Below, in pieces: positions 1 through 13,316 of a stretch of 64,000 bases of DNA. Below the pieces are notes generated by a model. That model was not told where the DNA came from, did no database searches, and saw only the letters and a program-made list of their open reading frames with translations. Each line of letters opens with the position of its first letter. The first letter of the stretch is position 1. The stretch lies in assembly GCA_963920765.1 (NCBI GenBank), contig OY987242.1, forward strand, positions 20,298,002-20,362,001, in the 5' to 3' direction. This DNA comes from Ulota crispa. Its lineage: Eukaryota; Streptophyta; Bryopsida; Orthotrichales; Orthotrichaceae. A program made the position numbers and the translations under genes.

Positions 1-25
1 GTTGACGAAGTTGCACTTTCTACAG

Positions 26-3000
26 GCTGGTAAGAATGGTCATTTGCAATCATCATCGAAATCACCCGATGAGGCACATGCAAGCAGTTCAAACGATCAA
101 GGTCGATTTCCTTCATCCAATGGAAATGCTGCTCATGAAGATGAGCAGAGTGCAACAGGACCACAGAAATCTGCAAGATCCTTCAGTAGACTACAGTCAA
201 TTGTCATAGACCCTGAGACAGGGGAAGCAAGAAATGCTGCTACAGGGGAGACTATGGAAATGCCTCTCCAATCACCTCGACCCATTCCCAGTACCCCTCC
301 ACCGGTCCCAATTACGGAGTTCCAACATCTGGCTAGTGAATCTGATCTCAAGGTTTGTAAACTACGTGATTGCTCCTGTGAAATAATTGGTTACAGGACT
401 GTACCATTTATTCTGGCAGTATTGTCTTGGAAACAGTGCACCGTATCTCTTTCTTCTTGCATTAACACTTTATCACATGCTTCCGATGCTTTCAGTGCTC
501 TCTCTTACTTTCTTTTATTCCATTCTTTATCTTCTTGTTTTATCAGTTTCAGTATCTACTCTACTTGTGCTCATGGTATCTTGAAATAACTTCAAGATAC
601 CTTTTTTGGACGGTGAGAGGGTGTGCTATGATCATGTAGTTTTGGATGAAAAGAGGATCTGCATTTTTCATTTCAAGAGAGCTTCAAAGGCATAACTTGC
701 CCAATTCTTGCTATGCTACTATATTTGTTATTCTTCAATTCTAAAAGTACTACTACTCACGGCAGGTCTATCTGGCTGTAACCGTGTAGGGCATTGAAGC
801 TGCCTTGGACAAAGCTGTAACACCTGAGGGGGCAATAAAGAACCATGAGTATGTACTCAATGATCTTTTCATACAAGCGAAAATGATATAGAACACTTTG
901 GACAGACAATTATTATTTAATGCTTTTCTGCGTTTGTTTCTATCATTTCCACTCTTTCATTTTATGATAATATTCAATGATTGGTTGATTTTTTGTTCAT
1001 TTTTTGGGCTGTAACAGCGGAAGGGATTTAGATCTTTTAACTTTGAGTCAGAAAGATGCTCTTCTCGTCCTGCGTACCATTTGCAAAGTAAGTTTCATCT
1101 CTCCGTTCTCGTTTTCACATTTCTTATGTAATTTAGTGCAGTTGTTCTTGCTTCTGTTTTGTCTAACTATGCTAGGTGATAAATGTGCAGATGGCTATGA
1201 AAGACGGAAGTGATGATCTTATCAGTAGGACGAAGTTACTTTCATTAGAGCTGCTTCAGGTCTGTTTCCCACTGTAATGCAGTTAATATATGGTCAAATT
1301 ATGTGGAAGCACGGATGAGATATCATCAATGGTTTATCATACGTTTATAAATACCTAGGATGATACGTTTATCCACATCTTCGCTATAAGTGGCGTATTG
1401 TCCGTTTTATGATATGGGATTTAACTGCCTTGAGTCACATCACTCCTCTAGAACTCCTGTTCGGGGGATATCTCCCTGCCTTTGGTAATATCTTTTGGAT
1501 TTCTCATTACTCTACTCTGATGTCAATCTCGTCTACTGTGCAGGGATGTCTGGAAAGCGTAAATCATGCTTTCACCACAAACTTTTCTTTCATGGATCTT
1601 GTGAAAGCTTACCTATGCTACGCATTGTTGAGGTCTTGCGTTTCTCCAAGTGCAGCAGTTTTTCAGGTTGGTGTACGAGTTTCATTTTTCCTTTCCCTTT
1701 AATAGACATTGGACGTTGGTATGGATTTTCCTATAAACTGTATTAGTATCGTCTGCTTTTGCTAAGGTCTCTCCATCGTGAGACAGGCTAAGATTCGATT
1801 GCTAACAGTACTTAGAGACATAAGCTGGAGATGAGGCAGGACCTTGGACTCTGGCATCATCTTGGCGATTGGTGATTTCTTGGGTCTTGCACTAAGGATT
1901 AGTTGCATGAAAATAGACCTTGCACAATCAGAACAGTTTGTGCCTGTGAAAGCTTCACAATCGTTAATCTTGTGCTTGATCTATTGGCAGCTTGCAGTAA
2001 ACATTTTTCTGATAATGTTGCAACGCTACAGGGAGAGTCTCAAGGTGAGTTCTGGTACACGCATGTAATGGTCAATTGTTAAGTCCAAGCCTAACTAATT
2101 ATGGAATAGCATTAACTATCGTAGTAGCAGCTTTTTCAGTCTATTCATTTGCAACCCGTGGAAACCACATTATCTGACAGTGAGTCATTTTGATTAGTGT
2201 TATGAACTGAGTTTGCTTGTTCGGTATATGAAAGTTTGTTGTTGACTATATCGTACTAATTTTCACATTGTACTTATTCAAATAAGCCTCTGTTAAAGTT
2301 TGTTACTTACTGTATGTTACGCGCAGGTGGAGTTGGGAATTTTCTTTAATTTGATTATCTTACGGTCCTTGGAGACTGACTGTCCTCTTCATCAGCGTAC
2401 AGCTGTCTTTAAGTATGATCCGATCTCATCATTAGTTAATTAGGATGATTATTTTCGTTTACAGACTTTTTGCTTAGTAAATCTCTCTTTCAGCATCCTA
2501 CACGATTTTCTGTTCCATTTCCTGTTCAAATGTTTGGTAATCGTGTGCCTCGATTGTTGTCAGGGTTTGAGTTGCTTAGATTCTTATTGTACAAGCTGAT
2601 CAGACGTTCCCTGTTGCATGGCAGGATGCTTGAGAAAGTATGCAATGATCCTCAGATGCTGGCAGATATTTTTGTAAACTACGATTGTGATCTAGAGGCT
2701 ACAAACCTATTTGAACGCACGGTATGACAAATACCAGCGTACTTTTATTGGATATTTTTAGAAGTCATTGTTTAAATGAGTGATGTGTGTTCGTTATCCT
2801 TTGATGGTCCCATTTTCGCTGTTTCCTTCTTGATGTATGAGGACCGTACCGCAGTACTGATTTGTTCTTGTATATATTTTCTATGCCTGTGAAGGTTAAT
2901 TCTTTATCGCGACTTGCCCAAGGATCGCCAAGCGGAGACCCTTACGCTGCTAATGCCTTACAAAACACTGCGATGAAGTCCTCAGCCCTTCAAGTAAGTT

Positions 3001-6000
3001 GGAGGTCACGTATAATTCTGTTTCAGTTTATTTTCTGTTGAATCTGGCATTCTACATACACTGATGTTTTCGTTTTCACAGCAACAATTCTTCTGTTCGT
3101 CGTTGCTTGATGTCTTACGCCTTGTACTTTTCGTTTTTCCTTGCAGTGTCTAGTAGGTGTTCTAAGGTCCCTTGGAATATGGACGTCAAAGCAGAGAGGA
3201 AATAGGCCTGTATATCCTGACCTCTCTGTACCTGAGCCTGAGGTTCAAGCGGATGGGGTCAATTCCAATGGTACTGATTTGGAAGTCAAGGATGATACCA
3301 AGCCTGTAACCCAGGCAGATGAGTTTGAGAAAGCGAAAGCCTTGAAGGTCACAATGGAGAGTGCCGTTGCTAAGGTACTTCCTTTTTGGGTGTCACAAGA
3401 CATTGGTATCCATTAAAAGATGCGAAGTCAGTCTTTTTGTTTGATCACAGCTTATGAGACAATTTATGCCGTTGAGAACAGAAGTTATTGAGCCGAATTA
3501 TGAGACAGGCAGTCATGGGGTTAGTAGTATGTGGTAGTGCATTTTCACATCGGTGGTTTCAATCCATTGTAAACATTTATCGCCTTCGTAACCAGTATTC
3601 CTGCAACTTTTATTTAATCGTGTACTGCTTGTCTGCCGACTACCTTTTCATCTTTTAACAAAGTTTTTTGCTTGAACAGTTTAATATTAAACCCTCAAAT
3701 GGGATCAAGTTTTTATTTCAGCACAACCTGGTTGCCAAAGAACCACAAGCAATTGCTCAGTTTCTGAGAGATTCGCCTGGCTTGGACAAGGTATTGAATT
3801 TTCTCAGGCAATTTCATGACATCGAGATGTATGCATCTGCTATTCGGTTGGATAAAAATGTTCATTCTGTTTTCATTGATATTACCCTAATTTATTTTAG
3901 GTTTCTTAATGAAGACAATATGGGATGGTTATAGTCCTATTATTGTTTTAGTTCTGTATTTAAATCTGCATTTGTTGTTGATACTTCAGCAAGATACTAA
4001 GGTTGCCTTTCAGTAATAACATGTTTTAGCATGATCTATCCTGCAAGGTAGGAGGCTTGATTACCGATGGGATTTGGATTCTTACTCTATATTTCATTAG
4101 AAAAGGATCTTACTTTTATGCGTCTACTATTGCAGAAAATGATTGGAGACTACTTGGGTGAGCATGAAGACTTCGCATTGTCAGTAATGCATGCCTATGT
4201 CGATGCATTGAATTTTAGTGGCATAAAGTTCGATAAAGCCATCCGGATGTTTCTTAATGGTTTTCGACTTCCTGGCGAAGCGCAGAAGATCGATCGTATC
4301 ATGGAAAAGTTTGCTGAGAGGTAATTAATCAATCTAATTGCATGGTCATGATTTTTAGTTGAGGACATAATCTGTCTACATTCGATGCGTTCTGTGATAT
4401 TTATATGAATGTTTCTATGTTTTTTATACTTGGCTCATGTATTTGCAATTACATACAGGTACTGCCGAGACAATCCAAGTCTCTTTAAGAATGCAGATAC
4501 TGCTTATGTACTGGCATACGCTGTCATCATGCTGAATACAGATGCCCACAATCCCATGGTTACTAAGAAGATGACCAAGTCTGATTTTGTGCGCATGAAT
4601 TCCTCGAGCGACGTCGAGGAACATGCTCCTCAGGTATAGATCCTCCTCTAAACTGAGAGTAGACTTTCCACAAATCTCCTTACGAATCAGTGGTTCAGAG
4701 TGGTTTTGTTATGTATGAGATCTTCAAAAAAATGTGCAGTGTTTATACAATATCACATTCAAAGAGGAGATCATATTTTTTCCTGTACTTGCTGGTTGTG
4801 CCAAGAACAATTACTCGTTTCTTTCTTTGCTTGAAAGACAGTAACTATTATGATAAACTTTTCCTGGGTCTCAACTGAGCTGATACGTATTTTTTGTTGC
4901 TCAGGAACTTTTGGAAGAAATATATGACTCTATTGTTCAAGACGAAATAAAACTGAAGGATGACGATTCTAAGAGGGAAAGGTCGGAAGAAAAAAGTTCT
5001 CTCGTCAGTGTACTGAATCTGGGCGGATTTCGAGGAAATGGTGCTGCTGATACAAAGAAAGAAAGCGATGAGATAATTGAACTGACGCAGTCAATTTTCA
5101 AGAAAGCTGGGTTTAAGAAAGGAGTTTTTCACAAAGCAGAACATGAAGATTTGGCTCGTCCAATGCTAGAAGCTGTTGGATGGCCATTGCTAGCAGCATT
5201 CTCTGTGACTATGGAGGACAGCGATAACAAACCTCGAGTTCTGTTGTGTATGGAAGGAGTTCGACTTGGTATACACTTGACAAAAGCTCTTGGAATGGAG
5301 ACCATGCGTTATGCATTTCTGACGTCATTAGTGAGGTCGGTATCTATCAAACTCATCTTGCATTTTTGTCTGTGTAGCGAGTCTTGCTGTCCATACTGAA
5401 ATCTGTGATTGGCAAGATGGAATACAATTGAAATATAGTTTTATCATATTCCTCTCTTCATTTTTTATTTTTGCAGGTTCACTTTTTTGCATGCACCAAG
5501 AGAGATGCGATCGAAGAACGTGGAGGCTTTAAAAACACTATTATCCATGTGTCAAAATGAACCGGAAGCCTTACAAGACACGTGGAATGCCGTTTTGGAG
5601 TGTGTATCAAGGCTTGAGTTCATAATATCTACTCCAGGCATATCGTCCAGCTTAATGCAGGGTAGCAACCAGATATCGCGTGACTCTTTAGTGATCGCGT
5701 TGACGGAACTCACGGGAAAGCCCACAGAACAAGTGTTCGTGAACAGTGTTCGGTTGCCAAGTGACGTGATCGTAGAATTTTTTGCAGCCTTGTGCGGGGT
5801 TTCAGCTGAAGAGTTGAGACAGTATCCACCACGTGTTTTCAGTTTGACCAAGCTGGTGGAAATCAGTTACTATAATATGACACGAATTCGAATGGTAAAG
5901 TGACTCCACCCTATCACGCTTCGTTGTACTTCAGTATGTAACTGGGTGGGTTGTCTGTGTAACAAATTTTCTTTGGCAATGCGTATTCTTTGGTGACCTT

Positions 6001-9000
6001 TGGCAACTCAATGGTTATACACAAGACCCTTCTGTCATGCTAATGGGTGTGCACATATCCGATCTGCTATTAACCTTGTTTTCACTTACAAAGGCTGTTT
6101 TTGGCTTCAGGTTTGGGGCAGGATATGGGCAGTTCTTTCTCTTCATTTTGTTGCAGCTGGAAGTCACTCTGATGAGAAAATTGCAATGTATGCAATTGAC
6201 TCATTAAGACAACTTGCTATCAAGTACCTTGAGAGGTCGGAGTTGGCTAATTTCACCTTCCAGAATGATATTCTGAAGCCTTTTGTCGTCATAATGAGGA
6301 ACAGCAAGAATCCGACAATTAGAGCTCTTATTGTTGACTGTATAGTCCAGGTAAGTAGTTGAAGGCTGCATGCATAGTACTTTTGTTTGTTTCTACCTCT
6401 TTATAGTCCGTTTGAGTTACTTGCCTTTCTTATTCGTGTGTCAGCTTTTTCTTCTAAATATTTGTTTTGATATTTGTTGAAAGCTTTCACAACATAATAT
6501 AATGTTTCCTTCAGATGATCAAATCAAAAATTGGGAGCATCAAGTCTGGCTGGCGCAGTGTGTTTATGATTTTTACCACTGCTGCATATGATGATGTCTT
6601 GTCCATATCCGATGTTGCCTTTGAAAATGTGGAGCAAGGTATTTTGCTTAACATTTCTCATAGTATGGGGCTCATTCAATGATTTTTAGGACGCCAATTT
6701 AAGAGCTGTACTTCTGAGTAACAAGATCAATTCATATGCTTCTCGTCCTATGCTGTTTTTAAATATCACGACTTGAACCTTCTTTGCTTTAATTTTGCAA
6801 ACCTTTTGCTTTAACATGGCAAGTACATAATTTTCTTTGCATGGTGGTTAATTTCGTTGCAATCTTGTGCAGTTATATTGGAACATTTTGATCAGGTGGT
6901 TGGAGACTGCTTCATGGACTGTGTAAATTGTCTCATCGCATTTGCAAACAATAAAGTCAGTCCACAGACAAGTCTAAAAGCTATCGCTCTTCTTCGAATT
7001 TGTGAGGATCGCCTGGCAGATGTAAGTTGGCTGTTTTTATGGACTTTCACTAGATAGCTGTGCATTCATCATCAGTAATGTGGTCTTCAGATTCTACATA
7101 AGGATGTGTGTCCTTTCACTGCAACTCTTACCGTAGCTGCTTTAGTAGCAAGGCCCAAGCTAAAATAATGTCTGTTTCTTTCAACTTTTTGCAGGGTCAG
7201 ATCCCTGGGGGTGTTTTAAGAGTAGGAGAGAATACAGATCAATCAGATCTTGAGGTTGCCGAGTACTACTGGTTCCCAATGCTTGCTGGACTATCAGATC
7301 TTACATCAGATCCACGAACTGAAGTTAGGAACTGTGCTTTAGAGGTTTTGTTTGACCTACTTAAGGAGCGTGGAAAGAATTTTTCTGGACATTTCTGGGA
7401 AAGTGTCTTCCATCGTGTTTTGTTCCCCATATTTGACTACGTTCGTCATGCTGGGAAAGATGGAGAGAAGCCTGCATCCGCTGATCAATGGCTACGGGAA
7501 ACGTGCATACACTCTTTGCAACTTTTATGTGATCTCTTCAGCAGTTTCTACAAGGTGCTCATCCGGATCAGTACCTGCTGGATACTCGAGTGCAAATATA
7601 GTATTTGGACGTGTGTTTGTTTATGAATATTCTAGTAACCAAGGGACATTACAGTCACATACCTTGCTGCAGTAGTTCTAAAGGCTTTTGTTAATGTGTT
7701 TGTTGCAGGAGGTTTCGTTCTTGTTACCTGCATTGTTGGGTCTATTGCTGGACTGTGCAACCCGGCCAGATCAAACTTTGGCAGCCATTTCAATGGGTGC
7801 TTTGGTACGACTTGCAGAAGTTGGTGGCCACCAGTTCAATGAGCAGGACTGGACAACTTTACTGAATAGCATTCGGTAATGTTCATTTCCTTGTAGAATA
7901 TGCAGTTCTCAATGAATCGTAGATGATTTCTGTGGCATCAGAAGTTTCCCCAATTTGTAATCAGTTTTTTTTTTTTTGCTTATGCTGCTCATGTTACCAC
8001 TTTGGGAGGAGAATTGGTTATTGGCTTTGGAGAGACGACTCTTGAATCTGTCGGACTTGCTGAAGTCGTGAAACAGTCTTGTCATTTTTGTGCCAAAGAT
8101 TCATTTCGTGAGATTTAACATCCTGATACCTGCTTTCAGGGATGCATGTTACACAACCCAACCACTTGAGCTGCTGAACCCAGAGAGTATGTTGACTTTT
8201 GGGTCAGATTATGTTTCTGGTGCAAGGAAGCCTTCAGTTAATACCTCTCCATTAAGAGAAGCTCAAACTCCAACTGGACAGTCCGAGGCACATGTAGAGC
8301 ATCCAGAAGTTCAAGACGATGGAATTGTGGACGGAACACCTCGTAGCACTAGCAATGGTGACACATCAAAGGATCGGCGGCTTAGCTTTGATTCTCTAGC
8401 AGATGATCGACTTGAAAGACTGAGCATTGCTGAATCTGAAGGTAGTGGTCCTTAGTATTTTAAAGTTACATTGAGATTTTATTGTTAGTACAAAAAATGT
8501 TATCTTTAACAAGCTAGTTTCGAGCCTACTTTGTAATTTCTAATTGCTAGTTTTAGCGGGTTTTAGACTAATTGTCATATTCTGCAGGTTCCGAAGCAAC
8601 TGCTGCTTTTGCTTCTCCGAGGGATACCAAGGTTCCAAGTCAGCCAACTGGACGGTCCTTTATGAGTAATGTCATGGATTCTCTCTTTTCAAAGAACTCA
8701 TTTAGGAGAAGGAGCGTATCAATTGAACGAGTTTTGCAGAATTCTCCCCAGGTAAGTTATTTCTTGAATGCAGCATGTTTCATATCATGTAGGCCTGAGT
8801 GGAGATATCTATTGGTCAACTTTTTCTCTGACATGGAAGGAGGTTCATCATTTTCGTTCAACCAGAGTATGTCGCTGTAGTGAATTTGGGCTGAATCTTT
8901 GTCAGAATACAGGATCTATGGTTTACAATTAATCATTGAATTTCTATGAGAGAAGCCCTTATGTTGACAAATCTACGCGAGTGTCTACAGAGCTGTGCGA

Positions 9001-10413
9001 CATCTTTAATGCCTGCCTCTGATTTGATCGACTGGATTGAGTATGTTGCTATCGCATGTGGGCTGCTTTGGAATCCTAGATGACATTTTCAGGATTTGAA
9101 ATATCCAGGATCTTGATGTTGGCGATCATGACCTCGATGGGAGTGAAATGGAAGGGTCTTTATTAAAGGCTGTGAGGACGAAATGCGTTATACAACTTTT
9201 GCTCTTGGGTGCTTTGGATAGCCTTCAGGTAAGGACTCATGGACTTATCTTCACGTTAATGTGTCCTTTTATTTCTTTATACATGGTGTTTCAGTTCCTT
9301 TCGTTGAAAATTTCTTTCATCACTTCTTTAACATCTGTTACTTCGGGCAGAGGAACCATTGGCAGAGCTTGCAACCATCACACAAGCGACTGATTATGGA
9401 TACGCTTCTCTCAATGGTGGATTTTGCTGCTTCTTACAACAGCGATTCGAACCTTCGAAATAGAATGCAACATGTTGCTGGAGATAGGTATGCTAGTAGT
9501 TGAACTCTCAGGTCTTCTTTTACTCACTGAGTTGGCCTAAGATGGATGAGATCTATCAAGATACGTCTTGTCAATGATTTTTTATTTATTTCTTCAGGCC
9601 TCCCCCAAATCTACTGCGCCAGGAGACAGAAGGCACTCAAATCTACCTTACAGTGCTGAATAAAACTGCAATGGAGATCGGTGATGAGAACGTCGAACTG
9701 CCATTTGAAAATACCGAGACTGCTTTGAAAGGCGGGGATTATAAGCTAAGAGAGGAGGCGGAAAGGCAGCTTGTATCATTTTGTGGCCACATTTTAAAAG
9801 AAGTTGCCACATTGCAACCTACTGCAAATGAGGCTGTACAAGCTGATTATCAACGGGCACTCGATCTTCGTTCTCCAGTCACTGTTCAGGTAGGGATATT
9901 CAAACATATTATTTAATGTTCTGTATGCGTTGCCTTTACAAGCTGCTTCAGTTTCGTTTTAGGACCCAGGAGATCTTGAAGTTGTCATCGTTTGTAACTG
10001 TTGGGAGGCTGGGAACATCTTATGCAGGTTTTGAATGCAATGAATAACATGGATACAGTCATGTTCAAAAAACATCTACCAGAATTTTATCCTTATTTTA
10101 CCAAGCTTATCTGTAGTGATCAGGTTTGACCTACCTCAACTCTTTTTCTGAGTGGCAATATGTCGTGTTTTCTATATTTAAACCTCTGTTTTCCTCACTG
10201 CAAGATTCAATGCAAGTATCCGCCATCTGAAACGTCTCACAACGAAACCAGGGTAGTTAACCGTCTCGTTGTTCGATGTATTTTGATCTTTGCTGTGTAA
10301 ACACTTCCTCCTACGAGACCACGCATGTTCTTAATCCGCTTCACGTGCAGATGGACGTGCGGAAAGCGTTGGGTGAGCTGTTTAAGGTGCAACTGGTGCC
10401 TTTGTTACCCTGA
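26..10413 (+). CDS. BIG: BIG-type Sec7 ARF guanine-nucleotide exchange factor (5'-partial)
   Basis: This gene encodes a large ARF-GEF of the plant BIG1-4 group (not the calossin-like gene also named BIG). The family activates ARF GTPases at the trans-Golgi/early endosome. I read 27 exons: 26-352, 790-848, 1018-1087, 1191-1259, 1544-1666, 1991-2044, 2327-2412, 2625-2721, 2895-2993, 3147-3374, 3680-3790, 4136-4320, 4459-4633, 4905-5335, 5477-5894, 6111-6350, 6515-6638, 6873-7021, 7195-7554, 7709-7875, 8140-8441, 8588-8751, 9109-9228, 9351-9487, 9598-9889, 10028-10123, 10351-10413. They join in one frame to 1581 residues. Numbering from base 26, the HUS-box core NYDCD is near 281-285. The Sec7 domain spans about 395-580, with the catalytic glutamate in FRLPGEAQ near 489 and the LNTDAHNP motif after it. 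HDS helical repeats follow, and the end aligns with the family C-terminus. The DCB N-terminus lies upstream of the window. AATAAA occurs at 10674. The least certain junction is 8751/9109. Confidence 0.95.
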
Positions 10414-11552
10414 TTGCGCTGGAGTAATTTCTCGGGGTTGTCTTCTCCGGATAGGCAGATAGCTGTAAGTGAGATTCACTTGACCCCTTGTAGATGGCAC
10501 TAGTTGATCTAGAACCATTATTTTTGAGCTAACCATTGCTGAGCAAATCTACACTGCATATTTGACCCCTGGCATAGCTAGAGCCTACGCTCTATGTCAT
10601 CGACGGTTGTGCAGTTTATGTACTCTACATTTCTTAACCTACGGACGTGCTTGTCTGCTCATCACTTGGCGCAAATAAAAACAGCAGATTCCATTCAGGT
10701 TTCTAACTAATCAACTTTAGCATCGATATCCTTGGCTGTTCTCCTGTGGTGTACGTGGTGTTGGCTTGACATTCTGGTCAACTGTGAGCGTGGGTTTGAG
10801 ACCACAGTCTATAATTTTGGCAATGCTGGCTGGACGGGTCTTTTGGATCATAACGTCAAATTGGCACCATATCGAGAAGCAGTCCGAGTTGCGGCGCATA
10901 ATTATAAGAACTCGCTTTTTTGAATCTGTAAACTGAAACGGAGCCCGGAGTTTTCACGTAAGAGTCTGAATTGTTTCGACGCCGAAGCTGTGGAATTTTT
11001 CAACGTCCTCGTCTTTCCTCAACGCCGAAGAATTTGTTTTGGCGGACAAATGTTTCCACACACAGGCAAAAACGTTGTGCTCATTATGCTTCAAGTCGAG
11101 CAAGCTCTAAAACTAGTGGATTTGGTGGCTATTTTTGGTAAAGAATGGGTATTTGGAGGTGGCTTTCTTGGACAAGGACAGTTTTCAGGAGAAATTTGAT
11201 CAATTGAGCTACTCGTATGGGGAAGCCTTCTGATACTACGAGGGTATTTTGGTAACATTTTCCAATGGGCACTTCGACTGCATTTCCATGTTTCACCAGT
11301 ACCAACTTACCAGCAGAGGCCGAATGACAAAGTCGGCAACAACAGCGTCTTGGCTGAACGTCCAAGAAGAAAAGAATACTATTCTCTGGCTGCAGTCGTC
11401 CTTGTTGTGAAACTAATTTTCGTGTAGCTCACATAGTGGTGCTGCTCACGCTTATTTCAGGTCAAGACATCTCCTAAGGTAGTCTGCTCTAAAAGCGTTC
11501 GGTCATTTGAACCGTCCAGGTAGGGGTCACTAAAATGGTGCACCAAGCCTTC
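10414..11552. other. 3' region of the ARF-GEF gene and unassigned spacer
   Basis: The stretch begins with the probable 3' untranslated region, with an AATAAA polyadenylation-type signal at 10674-10679. Beyond it lies about 800 bases of mixed, moderately GC-containing sequence. Short open frames on both strands (for example 10732-10923 and 11129-11365) show no recognisable domain and no consistent splice chain. I see no gene here. The last 70 bases hold a segment (ctaaaatggtgcac) resembling the ends of other repeats in the window. Confidence 0.5.
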
Positions 11553-12188
11553 TTAACCCCTAAATGCCCAAGGCCTTTCTGAACTTCTTGAACAATCAAC
11601 CAACTTTTTCATAAATCTCATCAAGTTTTTTTAAACTATACTTGTACAAATTTAAACTTGACATGTTAGAGATTACATAGAAAAAAAAACACAACAATGT
11701 CACTTATAGTTTGAAAGATTATAACGTTTGAACATGAGGGTGTTAAAAATGCAAAAGTGATTTGAAGTCTTCTAATCCTCATTTCACATGTCAAATCTAA
11801 AAAGTTGGTCATCAAAAAAATATGAGGTTTAAGGCTGTTACATGTTTGACTTTAGTCAATCTACAGCTTCCAAAATCTACTCTTGGACTTTTTTTAAATG
11901 GATTGCTAATGTGGATTTTTCTCCAAGCTCAAGTGTATTTGGGGCTCATTTTCAAGATCTTTCAACACTAAAAAACTCAAGATTGCAGTGGACACCCTTG
12001 TACAAAATCTTGAGTAGAAAAATCATCAATATTCATTTTTTAAATTAGATCTTTGATGTTGAATATAGACTTCAAAACAAACTTGTGTTCAAAAGAAAAT
12101 ATCAAAAATTGTGATTTGATAAGGTTTTATTGGTCTTCAAAGTTTTTACTAACACCCAAATTGGGTGCCTTGGGCATTGAGGGATTAA
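11553..12188. mobile_element. TTAA-flanked MITE, piggyBac-like (element C1)
   Basis: The element is 636 bp and begins TTAA-CCCCTAAATGCCCAAG. It ends with the inverted counterpart (cttgggcattgaggg-TTAA), so both borders carry TTAA followed by CCC-rich inverted repeats. The interior is AT-rich with no meaningful open frame. It is homologous along most of its length to 20267-21284, which is longer because of two nested insertions. The termini also match those of 28838-29757. TTAA target duplication with CCC-starting ends is the known signature of piggyBac elements. The superfamily call is an inference because no transposase is present. Confidence 0.7.
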
Positions 12189-12640
12189 TGGATGAGACTT
12201 TCTCTATTCAAAAATTGTACTTGTGCATGCACGGTTTTAGAACCTCAAGAAAGTAACATGAGCTACCATTGAGCGTGCTTATTGATCATAATTGTGTTCA
12301 AATTTGTTTTAAGTAAAATATAGATATATGTGTCACAAGTCTTTCTTACTTGTACCGACAAGTTTATGTCTTCCATGGCCCCATGGCAAGGGTTTTTTTT
12401 CCTTGGCAAACTTGCCTAAATCTTCCCTCAAACTCATGTTGGCAACCAATACAATACAAAATTTGGATAAAATCGTGGATGAAATTGCCAACTCCCTCCT
12501 CACGTAAACATTCAATTTCCCAAATTTTGAATGAAAATAGTCTTATATAAATACTCATTGGATGAAAATGCACATATTGTTCATTTATTTCAATATTAAA
12601 CAAATTTTCCCCACTTGCGTACATTTGAGGTGCGAGTCGC
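12189..12640. other. AT-rich spacer
   Basis: No gene or clear repeat is visible. Open frames of 60-111 codons on either strand lack domains and splice partners. A short palindromic patch around ccatggccccatgg occurs near 12373. Confidence 0.4.
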
Positions 12641-12660
12641 TCAATCTTGACAAAAATATA

Positions 12661-12850
12661 CCCATGACCCCCATGGGACTCGATGCTCCCATAGTCCATA
12701 ATACCCCCATGGCTCTACATGCCCCCATGGCCCATAATACCCCCATGGCTCTAGATGCCCGCATGGGCTTCAATGGCCTTGATCTCAGCCAGGCATGCGA
12801 AGCATGGCCTCGATCCCAGCCATGGCCCCAATCCCAGCTAGCCATGCTCC
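12661..12850. repeat. 36-bp minisatellite rich in CCCATGG
   Basis: Two and a half degenerate copies of a 36-bp unit, each carrying a cataataccccc core and CCCATGG, lie at about 12685-12770. They continue into a decayed tail with further ccatgg and agccatgg motifs. The period is a multiple of three, so forward and reverse frames read as repetitive peptides (for example HNTPMAL). This explains the overlapping frames at 12562-12918 (+) and 12585-12845 (-), which I do not treat as genes. Confidence 0.65.
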
Positions 12851-12961
12851 ATATCCAATTCAGTTACAGAAACGGTTGCACAAAAGGTTGTTCATTCAAG
12901 CCATTTTCATCCAAATGATTGTCTACCATAGATACAATTTAAAACTGCATTCTATTATATA

Positions 12962-13316
12962 TTCTTTTTGTCTCAAAATGATCTTCTTGTTGACCTTTAT
13001 TTAGTGTCCCAAAATGATCTTCTTGTTGGAGGAGGGAGATAGCGACACTTGCACACAATCCAAAAGCATGGGCATGCTAACCAATCCCATGCCCTCAAGT
13101 GAGTGGCCACCGGTGCTCTACAAAAATGCCTCAAAAATTCAATTATCAAGCACTCTAAAACCACATTTTGAAAACTAATTTGAAACTCAAAATTTCAGAA
13201 CAATAGGACAACATCAAAATCTATTCATAGGTCCAAAAAAATTTGAAAAATGGTTCTTTTTTAGCTTAATCTATAACATTTTGTGTAACAAGGAGATCAT
13301 TTTGGAATGGAGGGAG
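12962..13316. mobile_element. Stowaway-like (Tc1/mariner) MITE
   Basis: The 355-bp element is flanked by TA on both sides (12960-12961 and 13317-13318). Its right end, read inward, is ctccctccattccaaaatga. This closely matches the classic plant Stowaway terminus CTCCCTCCGT. The left end aligns base for base (ttctttttgtctcaaaatga) and continues as cttcttgtt against ctccttgtt. A second internal copy of the subterminal motif lies near 13007. There is no coding capacity. Confidence 0.75.

Noticed and set aside
2..589. 195-codon frame at the window start taken as a complete gene
   Set aside because: Only 26-352 fits the ARF-GEF exon chain; the rest of the frame reads through the following intron, and the true start lies outside the window.
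12562..12918. 118-codon frame with HNTPMAL repeats
   Set aside because: The repeats come from the 36-bp minisatellite; the flanking parts look random and there are no splice or leader signals.
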